Shown: positions 33,812 through 41,722, counted from the stretch's first letter. The stretch: 64,000 nucleotides of DNA from Streptomyces sp. MUM 203J (GCF_022414595.1 NZ_JADWYO010000032.1:1-64000), one strand, 5' to 3'. Made by a program: numbers and translations. The notes: generated from the sequence alone by a model not told the origin.

Positions 33812-33853
33812 ACGCCGAGGGCCCCCTCCCGGCCGGGAGGGGGCCCTCGGCGT
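33812..33853. terminator. Bidirectional terminator between nudC and mycoredoxin
   Basis: A near-perfect long inverted repeat (arms of about 19 bp, tiny loop) between convergent genes, beginning right after the nudC stop. Confidence 0.9.
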
Positions 33854-33866
33854 GCCGCCACAGGCC

Positions 33867-34124
33867 TCAGCCGGCCAGGGCCTGCTGCACCTGGGCCAGG
33901 CTCGGGTTGGTCATCACCACGTCCCGGGAACCGCTCTCCGGCTTCACGAGCACCGTCGGCACGGTCTGGTTGCCGTCGTTGACCTTCTCCACGAAGGCGG
34001 CGGACGCCGGGTCCTGCTCGATGTTGATCTCGGTGTACGCGATGCCCTGGCGGTCCAGCTGGCTCTTCAGCCGCCGGCAGTAGCCGCACCAGGTCGTGCT
34101 GTACATCGTCACAGTTCCCTGCAT
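33867..34124 (-). CDS. mrx: Mycoredoxin (glutaredoxin-like, mycothiol-dependent)
   Basis: An 85-aa thioredoxin-fold protein with active site WCGYC at residues 12-16 (MYSTTWCGYCRRL), a cis-Pro motif TVPTVLVKP, and size typical of Mrx1. It reduces mycothiol-mixed disulfides on proteins in the actinobacterial thiol system. ATG at 34124 has GGAAGAG upstream. A SigR-type promoter lies about 50-75 bp upstream on the same strand, in agreement with its known inclusion in the SigR regulon of Streptomyces. It is divergent from uvrD2. Confidence 0.92.
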   Translation of the reverse strand: MQGTVTMYSTTWCGYCRRLKSQLDRQGIAYTEINIEQDPASAAFVEKVNDGNQTVPTVLVKPESGSRDVVMTNPSLAQVQQALAG

Positions 34125-34172
34125 GTCTCTTCCGCTCCTCTGGGTGCTCGGAGTGCGTGATCGCACACGGGG

Positions 34173-34198
34173 AACGCACCGGCCGCGCGGCTCATTCC
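34173..34198 (-). promoter_or_regulatory. Sigma-R-type promoter for mycoredoxin
   Basis: Read on the minus strand, GGAAT (34198-34194) and GTT (34175-34173) are separated by 18 bp, the SigR consensus. Expected transcription start is about 34166, giving a leader of about 40 nt before the ATG at 34124. Confidence 0.7.
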
Positions 34199-34286
34199 CT
34201 CAGGGGGTATCCCGCCGGTATGACAAAGACCGCACCCCTGTGGACAAGCGGCACGGCCGCCTCCGCCGACCTGGCAGCATGGCAGG

Positions 34287-36476
34287 GTGACAGGAGCAAC
34301 GCACACCACCCTCGTCCCGCAGGTGCCCCAGGACGCCGACGCGGTGCTCGACGGGCTCGACCCCGAGCAGCGCGAGGTCGCGACCGCCCTGCACGGACCG
34401 GTGTGCGTCCTCGCCGGTGCGGGGACCGGCAAGACCCGCGCCATCACCCACCGCATCGCCTACGGGGTGCGCGCCGGCATCCTGCAGCCCGCCAGCGTGC
34501 TCGCCGTCACCTTCACCAACCGCGCCGCGGGCGAGATGCGCGGACGGCTCCGCCAGCTCGGTGCGGCCGGCGTCCAGGCCCGTACCTTCCACTCCGCCGC
34601 GCTCCGCCAGCTCCAGTACTTCTGGCCGAAAGCCGTCGGTGGCGAACTGCCTCGGATCCTCGACCGCAAGGCCCAGACCGTAGCGGACGCCGCCGCCCGC
34701 TGCCGGGTCCGCCTCGACCGCACCGAGCTGCGCGATGTCACCGCCGAGATCGAGTGGGCCAAGGTCACCCAGACCGTCCCCGCCGACTATCCGGCCGCCA
34801 TCGCCGAGGCCCAGCGCGACGCCCCCCGCGACCCCGCCGAAATCGGCCAGATCTATTCCATGTACGAGCAGGTCAAGCAGGAGCGCGACACCCTCGACTT
34901 CGAGGACGTCCTTCTGCTGACCGTGGGCATCCTCCAGGACCGCCAGGACATCGCGGAGCAGATCCGCCGCCAGTACCAGCACTTCGTCGTCGACGAGTAC
35001 CAGGACGTCTCCCCGCTCCAGCAGCGGCTGCTGGACCTGTGGCTCGGGGACCGCGACAGCCTCTGTGTCGTCGGTGACGCCAGCCAGACGATCTACTCCT
35101 TCACCGGGGCCACCCCCGACTACCTGCTCGACTTCCGCACCCGGCATCCCCACGCCGCCGTCGTGAAGCTCGTCCGCGACTACCGCTCCACCCCCCAGGT
35201 CGTGCACCTGGCCAACGGCATCCTCGCCCAGGCCCGCGGCCGGGCCGCCGACCACCGGCTGGAGCTGGTGTCCCAGCGCGGCCCCGGCCCCGAACCCGTC
35301 TACACCGCCTACGGCGACGAACCCACCGAGGCCGAAGGCACCGCCCGCCGCATCCGCGACCTCATCGCCTCCGGTGTCCCCGCCGCCGAGATCGCGGTCC
35401 TCTACCGGGTCAACGCCCGCTCCGAGATCTACGAGCAGGCCCTCGCCGACGCGGGAGTGCCCTACCAGCTGCGCGGCGCGGAGCGCTTCTTCGAACGCCA
35501 GGAGGTACGGGAGGCCGGAGCCGCCCTGCGCGGCGCCGCCCGCTTCGGAGCCAACGACCGGCTCCTCGACGATGTCGTCGACCTGCCCTCCCAGGTCCGG
35601 GCCGTCCTCTCGACCAAGGGCTGGACCACCGAGCCCCCCTCGGGCTCCGGAGCCGTCCGGGACCGCTGGGAATCCCTCGCCGCCCTCGTCCGCCTCGCGG
35701 AGGACCTGGCCCGCGCCCGCCCCGCCGCCACCCTCACCGACCTCGTCGCGGAACTCGACGAACGGGCCGCCGCCCAGCACGCCCCCACCGTCCAGGGCGT
35801 CACCCTTGCCTCCCTGCACGCCGCCAAGGGCCTCGAATGGGACGCCGTCTTCCTCGTCGGCCTCACCGAAGGAACCCTCCCCATCACCTACGCGAGGACC
35901 GACGAGCAGATCGAGGAGGAGCGCCGCCTGCTGTATGTCGGCGTCACCCGCGCCCGCCGGCACCTCTCCCTGTCCTGGTCCCTGTCCCGCTCCCCCGGGG
36001 GGCGCCCCCACCGCGAACCCTCCCGTTTCCTGAAGGGCCTGCGCCCCGGCACCGTACCGAGCACAGCGGGTCGCGGCTCCTTCGCCGCGGGCGGTGCGGC
36101 CGCCGCAGCCCGCCCCGGCGGCACCCGCCCCCGGCGCGCCCGGGGGCCCGTGCGCTGCCGGGTGTGCGGCACGACCCTCACCGCTGCGGGCGAGATGAAG
36201 CTGATGCGCTGTGAGGACTGTCCCTCGGAGATGGACGAGGCGCTCTACGGGCGGCTGCTGGACTGGCGGTCCCGCGCGGCCCGGCGGCTCGGCCAGCCCG
36301 ACTACTGCGTCTTCACCGAGAAGACCCTCATGGCCATCGCGGAGGCCACCCCCGCCACCGATGCCGAGCTGGCCGTCATCCCGGGCGTCGGCATCCGCAA
36401 GCTCAACCGCTTCGGCTCCGACGTCCTCGCCATCTGCGCAGGTCAGCCATGCTCGGACGAGAACGTCGAGGACTGA
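34287..36476 (+). CDS. uvrD2: ATP-dependent DNA helicase UvrD2
   Basis: A 729-aa SF1A helicase with a C-terminal HRDC domain, the UvrD2 architecture of actinobacteria. Walker A is AGAGTGKT at about residues 43-50, followed by VTFTNRAAGEMRGRL, motif II VVDEYQDVSP near 235, GDASQTIYSFTGA and LASLHAAKGLEWD. A tetracysteine pair (CRVC near 622 and CEDC near 641) links the motor to HRDC (about 648-720, LLDWRSRAARRLGQPDYCVF), as in mycobacterial UvrD2. It unwinds DNA during repair and replication. GTG start at 34287. The wblC promoter begins a few bases past its stop codon. Confidence 0.93.
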   Translation: MTGATHTTLVPQVPQDADAVLDGLDPEQREVATALHGPVCVLAGAGTGKTRAITHRIAYGVRAGILQPASVLAVTFTNRAAGEMRGRLRQLGAAGVQARTFHSAALRQLQYFWPKAVGGELPRILDRKAQTVADAAARCRVRLDRTELRDVTAEIEWAKVTQTVPADYPAAIAEAQRDAPRDPAEIGQIYSMYEQVKQERDTLDFEDVLLLTVGILQDRQDIAEQIRRQYQHFVVDEYQDVSPLQQRLLDLWLGDRDSLCVVGDASQTIYSFTGATPDYLLDFRTRHPHAAVVKLVRDYRSTPQVVHLANGILAQARGRAADHRLELVSQRGPGPEPVYTAYGDEPTEAEGTARRIRDLIASGVPAAEIAVLYRVNARSEIYEQALADAGVPYQLRGAERFFERQEVREAGAALRGAARFGANDRLLDDVVDLPSQVRAVLSTKGWTTEPPSGSGAVRDRWESLAALVRLAEDLARARPAATLTDLVAELDERAAAQHAPTVQGVTLASLHAAKGLEWDAVFLVGLTEGTLPITYARTDEQIEEERRLLYVGVTRARRHLSLSWSLSRSPGGRPHREPSRFLKGLRPGTVPSTAGRGSFAAGGAAAAARPGGTRPRRARGPVRCRVCGTTLTAAGEMKLMRCEDCPSEMDEALYGRLLDWRSRAARRLGQPDYCVFTEKTLMAIAEATPATDAELAVIPGVGIRKLNRFGSDVLAICAGQPCSDENVED

Positions 36477-36490
36477 GACGAACTCGTCGG

Positions 36491-36529
36491 AAAAATAGTT
36501 TGCGCGCGCCCCAGAAGTCCCCATAGGTT
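36491..36529 (+). promoter_or_regulatory. wblC promoter with WblC/WhiB7-type AT-rich upstream element
   Basis: AAAAATA (36491-36497) lies immediately before the -35 TTGCGC (36500-36505); after an 18-bp spacer comes the -10 TAGGTT (36524-36529). An A-tract just upstream of the -35 is the hallmark of promoters activated by the WhiB7/WblC-SigA(HrdB) complex through its AT-hook. This implies autoregulation. Transcription would start near 36536, giving a leader of about 650 nt. Confidence 0.7.
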
Positions 36530-36646
36530 CTTAACCACGCGAACAGCGGCTTCACTGAAGCGCTGTCCTCGTGCTGTACTTATCCGAATACACGAGGGAC
36601 CGGGCCCCGCCCGATCCCCCCGAGACGCCGAGAGGAGGCGAGTCCA

Positions 36647-37021
36647 GTGATCAGCATCAACTTCAACACCACCAGCTTCGTCAGCACCGCCAAAATGACC
36701 GATCGCCCGGTCGCCTCCGCCTGCTCGCTCGGCATGTCCGGCCACTTCGGCCGTACCCGCTCGGCGTTCACCGGCACCGGCCTGTCCGGCTTCGGCTCCG
36801 AGGCCGCCCGTCCGGCGTCCCTCCTGATGGAACTCCCCGTCATCGAGGGATCCCTGGCCGATGAGCGACCGACCAAGGCACTGGAAGCAGACGTAGCAGC
36901 GGCGCAGGCCCCGGCCTATGCCATTGCGGCGACCGGTGCCGGCAACCAGAAGCAGACGACGCAGCACCACCACACGATGTGGGCCTTCCGCGGGCTCGAA
37001 CCCTGGAGTGATCCAGCCTGA
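36647..37021 (+). CDS. Long upstream ORF in the wblC leader (probable regulatory peptide)
   Basis: A 124-codon ORF starting at GTG 36647 (GAGGCGAG upstream) with no recognisable domain. It is Ser/Thr/Ala-rich and ends in an unusual stretch (QQHHH-type cluster, then MWAFRGLEPWSDPA). Its stop codon (37019-37021) sits in the left arm of a perfect 8-bp hairpin (37017-37033), 24 bp before the terminator. Codons for Phe-Arg-Gly near the end (36986-36993) are complementary to the 5' arm of that terminator. This places the ORF in the position of the uORF that controls whiB7/wblC in actinomycetes. Whether the protein itself has a function, beyond being translated, is not known. It is far longer than a classical leader peptide. 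Confidence 0.7.
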   Translation: MISINFNTTSFVSTAKMTDRPVASACSLGMSGHFGRTRSAFTGTGLSGFGSEAARPASLLMELPVIEGSLADERPTKALEADVAAAQAPAYAIAATGAGNQKQTTQHHHTMWAFRGLEPWSDPA

Positions 37022-37090
37022 TCCAGGATCAGGCCGGCGCCTTCAGGGCCGCGGAACCCCACCAGGGATCCGCGGCCCTTCTGTTTTCCC
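36986..37090 (+). promoter_or_regulatory. wblC transcription attenuator (terminator/anti-terminator)
   Basis: The terminator is an 11-bp perfect stem (37045-37055 with 37069-37079), a 13-nt loop and then TCTGTTTT. An alternative pairing joins TTCCGCGG in the end of the uORF (36986-36993) to CCGCGGAA in the terminator 5' arm (37049-37056), and can be extended by GGG/CCC across a 2-nt bulge. The two structures exclude each other. A ribosome stalled early in the uORF would favour the anti-terminator and wblC expression; a freely moving ribosome would favour termination. A separate hairpin (37017-37033) spans the uORF stop. Confidence 0.75.
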
Positions 37091-37192
37091 TCACACGGGG
37101 CGACAGAGCGAAGGGGCCTCGGGACCAAGCAGTACCCGGTACCAGCCCACCGGCCGACCGGCCGGACCGACCATGACGAGGAAAACACCACC

Positions 37193-37570
37193 GTGCAACT
37201 CGAAGCGCACGCCCCGTCCGTACCGCCCTCCGAGACGATCCCCCCGCCCGGCCTTCAGAAGGACCCCAACGTGACCGCCCTCAGCGCTCTCACCGCGCTC
37301 ACCGCGCTCGACGACGCGATCGAGAACCTCGGCGTACCCGTTCCCTGCCGCTCCTACGACCCCGAGGTCTTCTTCGCGGAGTCGCCGGCGGACGTCGAGT
37401 ACGCCAAATCCCTCTGCCGCACCTGCCCTCTGATGGACGCCTGCCTCGCGGGCGCCAAGGAGCGCCGCGAGCCGTGGGGTGTCTGGGGCGGTGAACTCTT
37501 CGTCCAGGGTGTGGTCGTCGCCCGCAAGCGGCCCCGTGGCCGCCCGCGCAAGAACCCGGTCACGGCATGA
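37193..37570 (+). CDS. wblC: WhiB-family regulator WblC (WhiB7)
   Basis: A 125-aa Fe-S transcription factor that turns on intrinsic resistance to ribosome-targeting antibiotics. The four cysteine ligands are visible: Cys in VPCRSYDPEVFF, CRTC (LCRTCPLMDACL) and the fourth Cys in DACLAG. GVWGGE is the turn motif contacting the sigma factor. RKRPRGRPRKNP at the C-terminus is the AT-hook that separates WhiB7/WblC from other Wbl proteins. GTG at 37193 is the annotated-type start; the Ala/Thr-rich first 45 residues precede the conserved domain. Expression is controlled by an autoregulated promoter and a leader attenuator. The stop codon overlaps the next start (ATGA). Confidence 0.95.
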   Translation: MQLEAHAPSVPPSETIPPPGLQKDPNVTALSALTALTALDDAIENLGVPVPCRSYDPEVFFAESPADVEYAKSLCRTCPLMDACLAGAKERREPWGVWGGELFVQGVVVARKRPRGRPRKNPVTA

Positions 37571-37890
37571 ACGCCACCGGAACGATCGATCGCCCCCTCA
37601 CGCACGACCCTCAGAAGCAGGCCCCGATGACCTCTTCCACCCACGAGCCCATGGGCTCCGCGACCTCTGACGTCACCACTCTTGGCGCCCACGCCTCGCG
37701 CCAGAACAGGAACCGTGAAATGCAACTCATCCCCGAAGCCCTGGCCCGTGCCCATATGCACGAGCGTCTGCACGAGGCAGAGCAGCAGCGGGCCGGTGCC
37801 CGCCTGCTCGCCGCCCGGCGGATGCAGCGCCGCGCCGAGCGCGCCTCGCTCCGCGCCCGCCGCGCCCTGGCCATGGCCGTCATGCAGTAA
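37567..37890 (+). CDS. Small basic protein translationally coupled to wblC
   Basis: A 107-aa protein whose ATG overlaps the wblC stop (ATGA), so it should be made together with WblC. The first 50 residues are Thr/Ser/His-rich. The last 56 (from MQLIPEALARAHMHERL) form a strongly basic, Arg/Ala-rich helix with the spacing of a coiled coil (AEQQRAGARLLAARRMQRRAE). No domain is recognised. Internal ATGs at 37627 and 37721 (the latter after AGGAACC) could also be starts. A nucleic-acid- or ribosome-binding role is only a guess from charge and context. Confidence 0.6.
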   Translation: MNATGTIDRPLTHDPQKQAPMTSSTHEPMGSATSDVTTLGAHASRQNRNREMQLIPEALARAHMHERLHEAEQQRAGARLLAARRMQRRAERASLRARRALAMAVMQ

Positions 37891-37905
37891 GCGCCACACC
37901 ACCCG

Positions 37906-37946
37906 CCGCGGGGGCCGTCCGAACGGACCGGCCCCCGCGGTGCGTT
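37906..37946 (+). terminator. Terminator at the end of the wblC operon
   Basis: Inverted repeat CCGCGGGGGCCG(TCC) / (GGA)CCGGCCCCCGCGG with a 4-nt loop and one bulged base, 16 bp after the stop codon, followed by TGCGTTGT. Confidence 0.75.
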
Positions 37947-37985
37947 GTACCGGGAACCGGCGGCCCGGGGAGTTATCGTCGCGAA

Positions 37986-38183
37986 GTGAACGACCGGACC
38001 CCCGAACCCCCGAGGTCCCGCACGCAGAGCGTCACCTGCTCCCGCTGCGGCACGACCGCCGACACCCTCCCCCTGACCTGGACCTGTTCCGTCGAAAACG
38101 GCACGAGACTCTACTTCTGCGAAACCTGCGCCCGAACCCACCTCAGGTCCATCGAGAGCCGCCTCGACTCCTCCTGGTGGTAG
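37986..38183 (+). CDS. Small zinc-ribbon-like protein
   Basis: A 65-aa protein with a CSRC motif (residues 18-21) and a CETC motif (residues 45-48) spaced like a treble-clef/zinc-ribbon knuckle, ending in DSSWW. It may bind one zinc ion. GTG start at 37986. Such small Cys4 proteins are common beside wblC-type loci in Streptomyces, but no function is assigned. It is separated from the wblC operon by a terminator. A short GGGGG/CCCCC hairpin just after its stop (about 38183-38196) may end transcription. Confidence 0.65.
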   Translation: MNDRTPEPPRSRTQSVTCSRCGTTADTLPLTWTCSVENGTRLYFCETCARTHLRSIESRLDSSWW

Positions 38184-38262
38184 GGGGCCTCCCCCTTCCC
38201 CGCATCCCCACCTCCCCCCTCCCTCCCGTTTCGTCGGTCTTCGCCTGTGGGACCCGTTCAGC

Positions 38263-39600
38263 TCAGTCCCGGCCGTCAGGGGTGAAGCCCGGGAGCCAGG
38301 TGGAGAGTTCTGCGTGGAGGTCGACGGTGGCGTCGAGTTGGCACAGGACTCCGATGGTGCTCAGGGTGACACGGTGGATGAGGAGGTAGGACGGGGGCAG
38401 GTTCAGGCGCTTGCCCAGTTGGTGGGCGGGGGAGCGGGGGTCCGCGATCCTGGCTGCCTGGGTACGCAGCCAGTCCCTCGTGAAGGCGAAGGATTCCGCC
38501 TGGGCCGGTTCGATGATCGGCAGGAGGTAGTCCAGGACCTCGTCGGGGTCCAGGGTGATGGACTCCTTGACGAACTCCTCCTCGCGGAGGAGCTGATAGA
38601 CCGTCTCCGCTTCGCCCTCCAGAGCCATGCGGAGGCAGGTGCCGATGGTCTCCGGAAGGCCGCCCGGGAGGCGGTCCACGGTGCCGAAGTCCAGCACACC
38701 CAGACGCAGCTCCCCGTCGGCTTCACCGGGCAGCAGCCGGAAGTTGCCCGGGTGCGGGTCCGCGTGCAGGAGCCCCGTGCGGGCCGGGCCCGAGAACAGG
38801 AAGCGTGCCAGCAGCTGGCCCGCGCGGTCCCGCTGGTCGGGAGTACCGGTCGCGATGACCTCCGACAGAGGTGTGCCTTCGATCCACTCCGTCACCAGGA
38901 CCTGGTCCGACTGGTGGACCACATCCGGGATCACCACGTCGGGATCCTCCGCGAACTCGGTCGCGTGCTTCCGCTGGGCCCGGGCCTCCAGCTCGTAGTC
39001 CAGCTCCTCCGCCACCCGGTCGCGCATCTCGTTGATCAGCGGCTTGATGTCCATGCCCGGTACCAGGGGGCCCAGCAGCCGGGCGAAGCGGCTGAGCTGT
39101 GCCAGGTCGGAGAGGAGTGCCTCCCCCGCGCCCGGGTACTGCACCTTCACCGCAACCTGACGGCCGTCCCGCCAGACCGCCCGGTGTACCTGCCCTATCG
39201 ACGCAGCCGCCGCCGGTTTGTCCTCGAACTCCAGGAACAGCGCCCGCCAGTCCTCACCCAGCCGCTCCTCCAGGACCTCGTGCACCGTCCGGGTCGGCAT
39301 CGGAGGCGCCGCCTCCTGAAGCTTCGTCAAGGCGGCCCGGTAGGGGCCCGCGACCTCCTCCGGCAGCGCCGACTCGAACACCGAGAGCGCCTGACCCAGC
39401 TTCATCGCACCCCCCTTCAGTTCGCCGAGCACCTTGAACAACTGCTCCGCCGTCCGCTGCTGCAGTTCCCGCGCCACGATCTCGGCCGGTTTGCCGCCGA
39501 TCCGCTTGCCCAGCCCCCAGGTGGCCCGGCCCGCGAAGCCCAAGGGCAGCGCCGCCAACTTGGCGGTCCGGGTGACCGCCTTCCGAGGAAGATCCGACAT
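38263..39600 (-). CDS. ABC1/UbiB-family atypical kinase
   Basis: A 445-aa member of the ABC1 (AarF/UbiB/ADCK) protein-kinase-like family. Characteristic elements are KLGQALSVFESALPEE (the KxGQ motif, unique to the family), AAASIGQVHRAVWRDG (Ala-rich loop), VAVKVQYPG (ATP-binding Lys), LLHADPHPGNF (catalytic loop) and LGVLDFGTVDRL (DFG). No membrane helices are evident. UbiB homologues support quinone biosynthesis or lipid handling; in Streptomyces, which makes menaquinone, the substrate is unknown. ATG at 39600 has GGAGGGG upstream. A ThiF-like gene lies 61 bp upstream on the same strand. Confidence 0.9.
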   Translation of the reverse strand: MSDLPRKAVTRTAKLAALPLGFAGRATWGLGKRIGGKPAEIVARELQQRTAEQLFKVLGELKGGAMKLGQALSVFESALPEEVAGPYRAALTKLQEAAPPMPTRTVHEVLEERLGEDWRALFLEFEDKPAAAASIGQVHRAVWRDGRQVAVKVQYPGAGEALLSDLAQLSRFARLLGPLVPGMDIKPLINEMRDRVAEELDYELEARAQRKHATEFAEDPDVVIPDVVHQSDQVLVTEWIEGTPLSEVIATGTPDQRDRAGQLLARFLFSGPARTGLLHADPHPGNFRLLPGEADGELRLGVLDFGTVDRLPGGLPETIGTCLRMALEGEAETVYQLLREEEFVKESITLDPDEVLDYLLPIIEPAQAESFAFTRDWLRTQAARIADPRSPAHQLGKRLNLPPSYLLIHRVTLSTIGVLCQLDATVDLHAELSTWLPGFTPDGRD

Positions 39601-39661
39601 GCGCCCCTCCAAATCCCTGGCAGCCGAACCGCGTTCGTCCCGCATGCGCCACGGACGGCCG

Positions 39662-40789
39662 TTACCCCGCCATTGTGTCCTGCCTGCTTCCGGCCACCAC
39701 GGCCCCCACGTCACTCCTCCCGGCCGCAGCCCCGCACGGGCACTCCGCGTGCGGCTCCACCCGGTGCGAGCGCCACTCCAGCAGCGGTGACGCCACCTCC
39801 CAGCGCGCCCCCGCACTCGCCGGCGGCGATCCGTCGAGGAACGCCAGCGCGTGCGCCGCCGCCAGGCCCGCCACCGCCGACACCAGCGCCACATCCCCCG
39901 CCGGCCCCGTGCCCCGCCTGCCGGACCGCCACTGGGCCAGCATCCGCGGCCACACCGGGTCGCCGTCCGTCCGGTGCAGCTCCAGACACCGCCCACAGGC
40001 TGTGCCGCCCGGCACCACCAGCGGACCCACCACACCCGTCGCCTCCAGCAACCCCGTGAAGAGATGCGGCACGCCCGACTCCACCCAGCGGTCCGCCGTC
40101 ACCGGATCCGGGGCATACGCCTCCAGACCCTCGCGCGGAGCGATGACGGTCAGGGCCGGTTCCGCCGCCTGCCCGCGAGGCCGGTGTCCGGCTTCCGGGG
40201 GCGCCGAGCCTGACACGAGGCGGCGGGCCGACACGTCCCTGCGCTTCCCGACCGACTCGGCCGGGTGCCCGCCCGGTGACACATCCCACGGCTCCACACA
40301 CCCCCCGTCCAGCACCTCCACCTCACCCACGCCCGCAGCCGACAGCAGCGCCGCCACACCCGCACCCACCCGGCCCGCGCCCCGGACCCGCACCCGCATG
40401 CCGCCCCGCGCCGCCAGACGCCGAAGCGCTCCGCCCGGCTCCCTGTGCACCACCGACAGCGACGCCAGATCCGCCCGTAACCGGTCCAGCGCACCGTCCC
40501 TCCGCCGCAGTGCCTCCACCGCCGGATCGCCGGCCGCCCGGTCGTCCAGCAGCCCCGCCCCGGCCAGCCTCCGCAGCAGGCCTTCCAGCCAGCCGTCCGG
40601 CACGCCGAGCGCCCGCGCCTCCCTCCGCAGCAGTTCCGTGCCCCGCGTCCCGTCGAGCAGTCCGAGCAGACTGCCCGTCGTCGTGTCCACCGGGCCCACC
40701 ACCACGGCATGCGCCGCCGTCACCCCGTACTGCACATACTGGAGATCCCGCCAGGCCCGCCGCAGTGCGGGCTTCACCGCCGGATGCAT
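39662..40789 (-). CDS. ThiF-like adenylyltransferase-related protein
   Basis: A 375-aa protein with an N-terminal helical region (about 1-130) resembling the leader-peptide-binding part of TOMM-type proteins. A Rossmann-like segment follows with VRVRGAGRVGAGVAALLSAAGV and VEVLDGG near residues 135-165, and a C-terminal part has CGRC near 269 and CPCG near 358, which could bind zinc. The ATP-site Arg and DxxN signatures of E1/ThiF are poorly preserved, so it may bind a peptide or nucleotide without catalysis. No precursor peptide or cyclodehydratase gene is nearby. ATG at 40789 follows GAGAGGGG. Confidence 0.65.
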   Translation of the reverse strand: MHPAVKPALRRAWRDLQYVQYGVTAAHAVVVGPVDTTTGSLLGLLDGTRGTELLRREARALGVPDGWLEGLLRRLAGAGLLDDRAAGDPAVEALRRRDGALDRLRADLASLSVVHREPGGALRRLAARGGMRVRVRGAGRVGAGVAALLSAAGVGEVEVLDGGCVEPWDVSPGGHPAESVGKRRDVSARRLVSGSAPPEAGHRPRGQAAEPALTVIAPREGLEAYAPDPVTADRWVESGVPHLFTGLLEATGVVGPLVVPGGTACGRCLELHRTDGDPVWPRMLAQWRSGRRGTGPAGDVALVSAVAGLAAAHALAFLDGSPPASAGARWEVASPLLEWRSHRVEPHAECPCGAAAGRSDVGAVVAGSRQDTMAG

Positions 40790-40979
40790 GCCGCCACCCC
40801 TCTCCTCGTCCGGATGCCTCGTTCCCGACACCGACAGCATGCCGAGAGTGACGGCCCGCGTGCCGAAGGTCATCCACAGGGCGGCTCATCAGTCATACGA
40901 ATGCTGCGGGTTGTGGAAGGGGCGTGCACAGGCCCGGACGATGGCGGACATCCCCCCGGCCAGCGGGTACCGTCGGGGC

Positions 40980-41627
40980 GTGTCCGCCGACTCCCCCCAC
41001 CGTCCGACCAGCGCCCCGCCACCCGGCCGCGGAGACTCCGCCGCGGGGACGCCCGCCGTGGGAACGTCAGGCGGGAGAGCATCGGGCGGGAGAGCAGCCG
41101 ATGTCGAGGTGCGGCGGAGTTCGCGGCGCCGACGGACCGTTTCCGCCTACCGCGAGGGCGATCGCACGATCGTCCTGATCCCGGCCCGCATGTCCGAGGC
41201 GGAGGAGCGGCGCTGGGTCGACGTCATGCTCGACAAGCTCGCCGCGCAGGAGAGCAAGCGGCTGCTCGGTGACTCCGAACTGGCCGGGCGTGCCGAGCGG
41301 CTCGCCGCCCAGTACCTCGAAGGGCGCGCCCGCCCGGCCTCCGTGCGCTGGGTCACCAACCAGAACACCCGCTGGGGCTCCTGCACCCCGGCCGAGGGCA
41401 GCATCCGCCTGTCCCACCGGCTCCAGGGCATGCCGGAGTACGTCATCGACTACGTGCTCCTGCACGAGCTGGCCCATCTGCTCGTCCCCGGGCACGGCCC
41501 CCGCTTCTGGCGCCTGCTGGAGGCCTACCCCCGCACGGAACGGGCCCGTGGCTACCTCGAGGGCGTCGTCGCCGCCGCCCGGCTGCCGCACGTTCCCGGG
41601 CCGGGCACCGAACCGCCGTCCGCGTGA
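40980..41627 (+). CDS. YgjP/DUF45-type M48-like metallopeptidase
   Basis: A 215-aa cytoplasmic zincin of the YgjP (WLM/DUF45) group. The signature is NTRWGSC followed by IRLSHRL, then VLLHELAHLLVPGHGPRFW (HExxH with a third His six residues on, near residue 173). The first 45 residues are Gly/Ser/Arg-rich and probably disordered. E. coli YgjP has been linked to nucleotide pyrophosphatase activity; for actinobacteria the substrate is unknown. GTG at 40980 starts divergently from the ThiF-like gene (190-bp gap). Confidence 0.85.
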   Translation: MSADSPHRPTSAPPPGRGDSAAGTPAVGTSGGRASGGRAADVEVRRSSRRRRTVSAYREGDRTIVLIPARMSEAEERRWVDVMLDKLAAQESKRLLGDSELAGRAERLAAQYLEGRARPASVRWVTNQNTRWGSCTPAEGSIRLSHRLQGMPEYVIDYVLLHELAHLLVPGHGPRFWRLLEAYPRTERARGYLEGVVAAARLPHVPGPGTEPPSA

Positions 41628-41693
41628 CGCCGTCCCGGACACCCGCTCCTGTACCGAGTCCGTACCAGTCCTCGTCCGGCGCGGCTACCCCCG

Positions 41694-41722
41694 TGGTTCC
41701 TGCCGGAACCAGCCGTTAGCCT
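41694..41722 (+). promoter_or_regulatory. Palindromic site and putative -10 upstream of the TerD-AIM24 operon
   Basis: A perfect 7-bp inverted repeat TGGTTCC-N4-GGAACCA (41694-41711) is followed five bases later by TTAGCCT, which resembles an HrdB-type -10. The first ATG of the operon is about 45 bp downstream. The position suits a repressor or ECF-type regulator; no regulator gene is adjacent. Confidence 0.4.

Noticed and set aside
36489..36529. SigR promoter for wblC
   Set aside because: GGAAA is present, but no GTT lies 18-19 bp downstream; the WblC-type A-tract/-35/-10 arrangement fits better.
39662..40789. RiPP/TOMM biosynthetic cluster around the ThiF-like gene
   Set aside because: No precursor peptide, YcaO cyclodehydratase, transporter or protease typical of TOMM clusters was found nearby.
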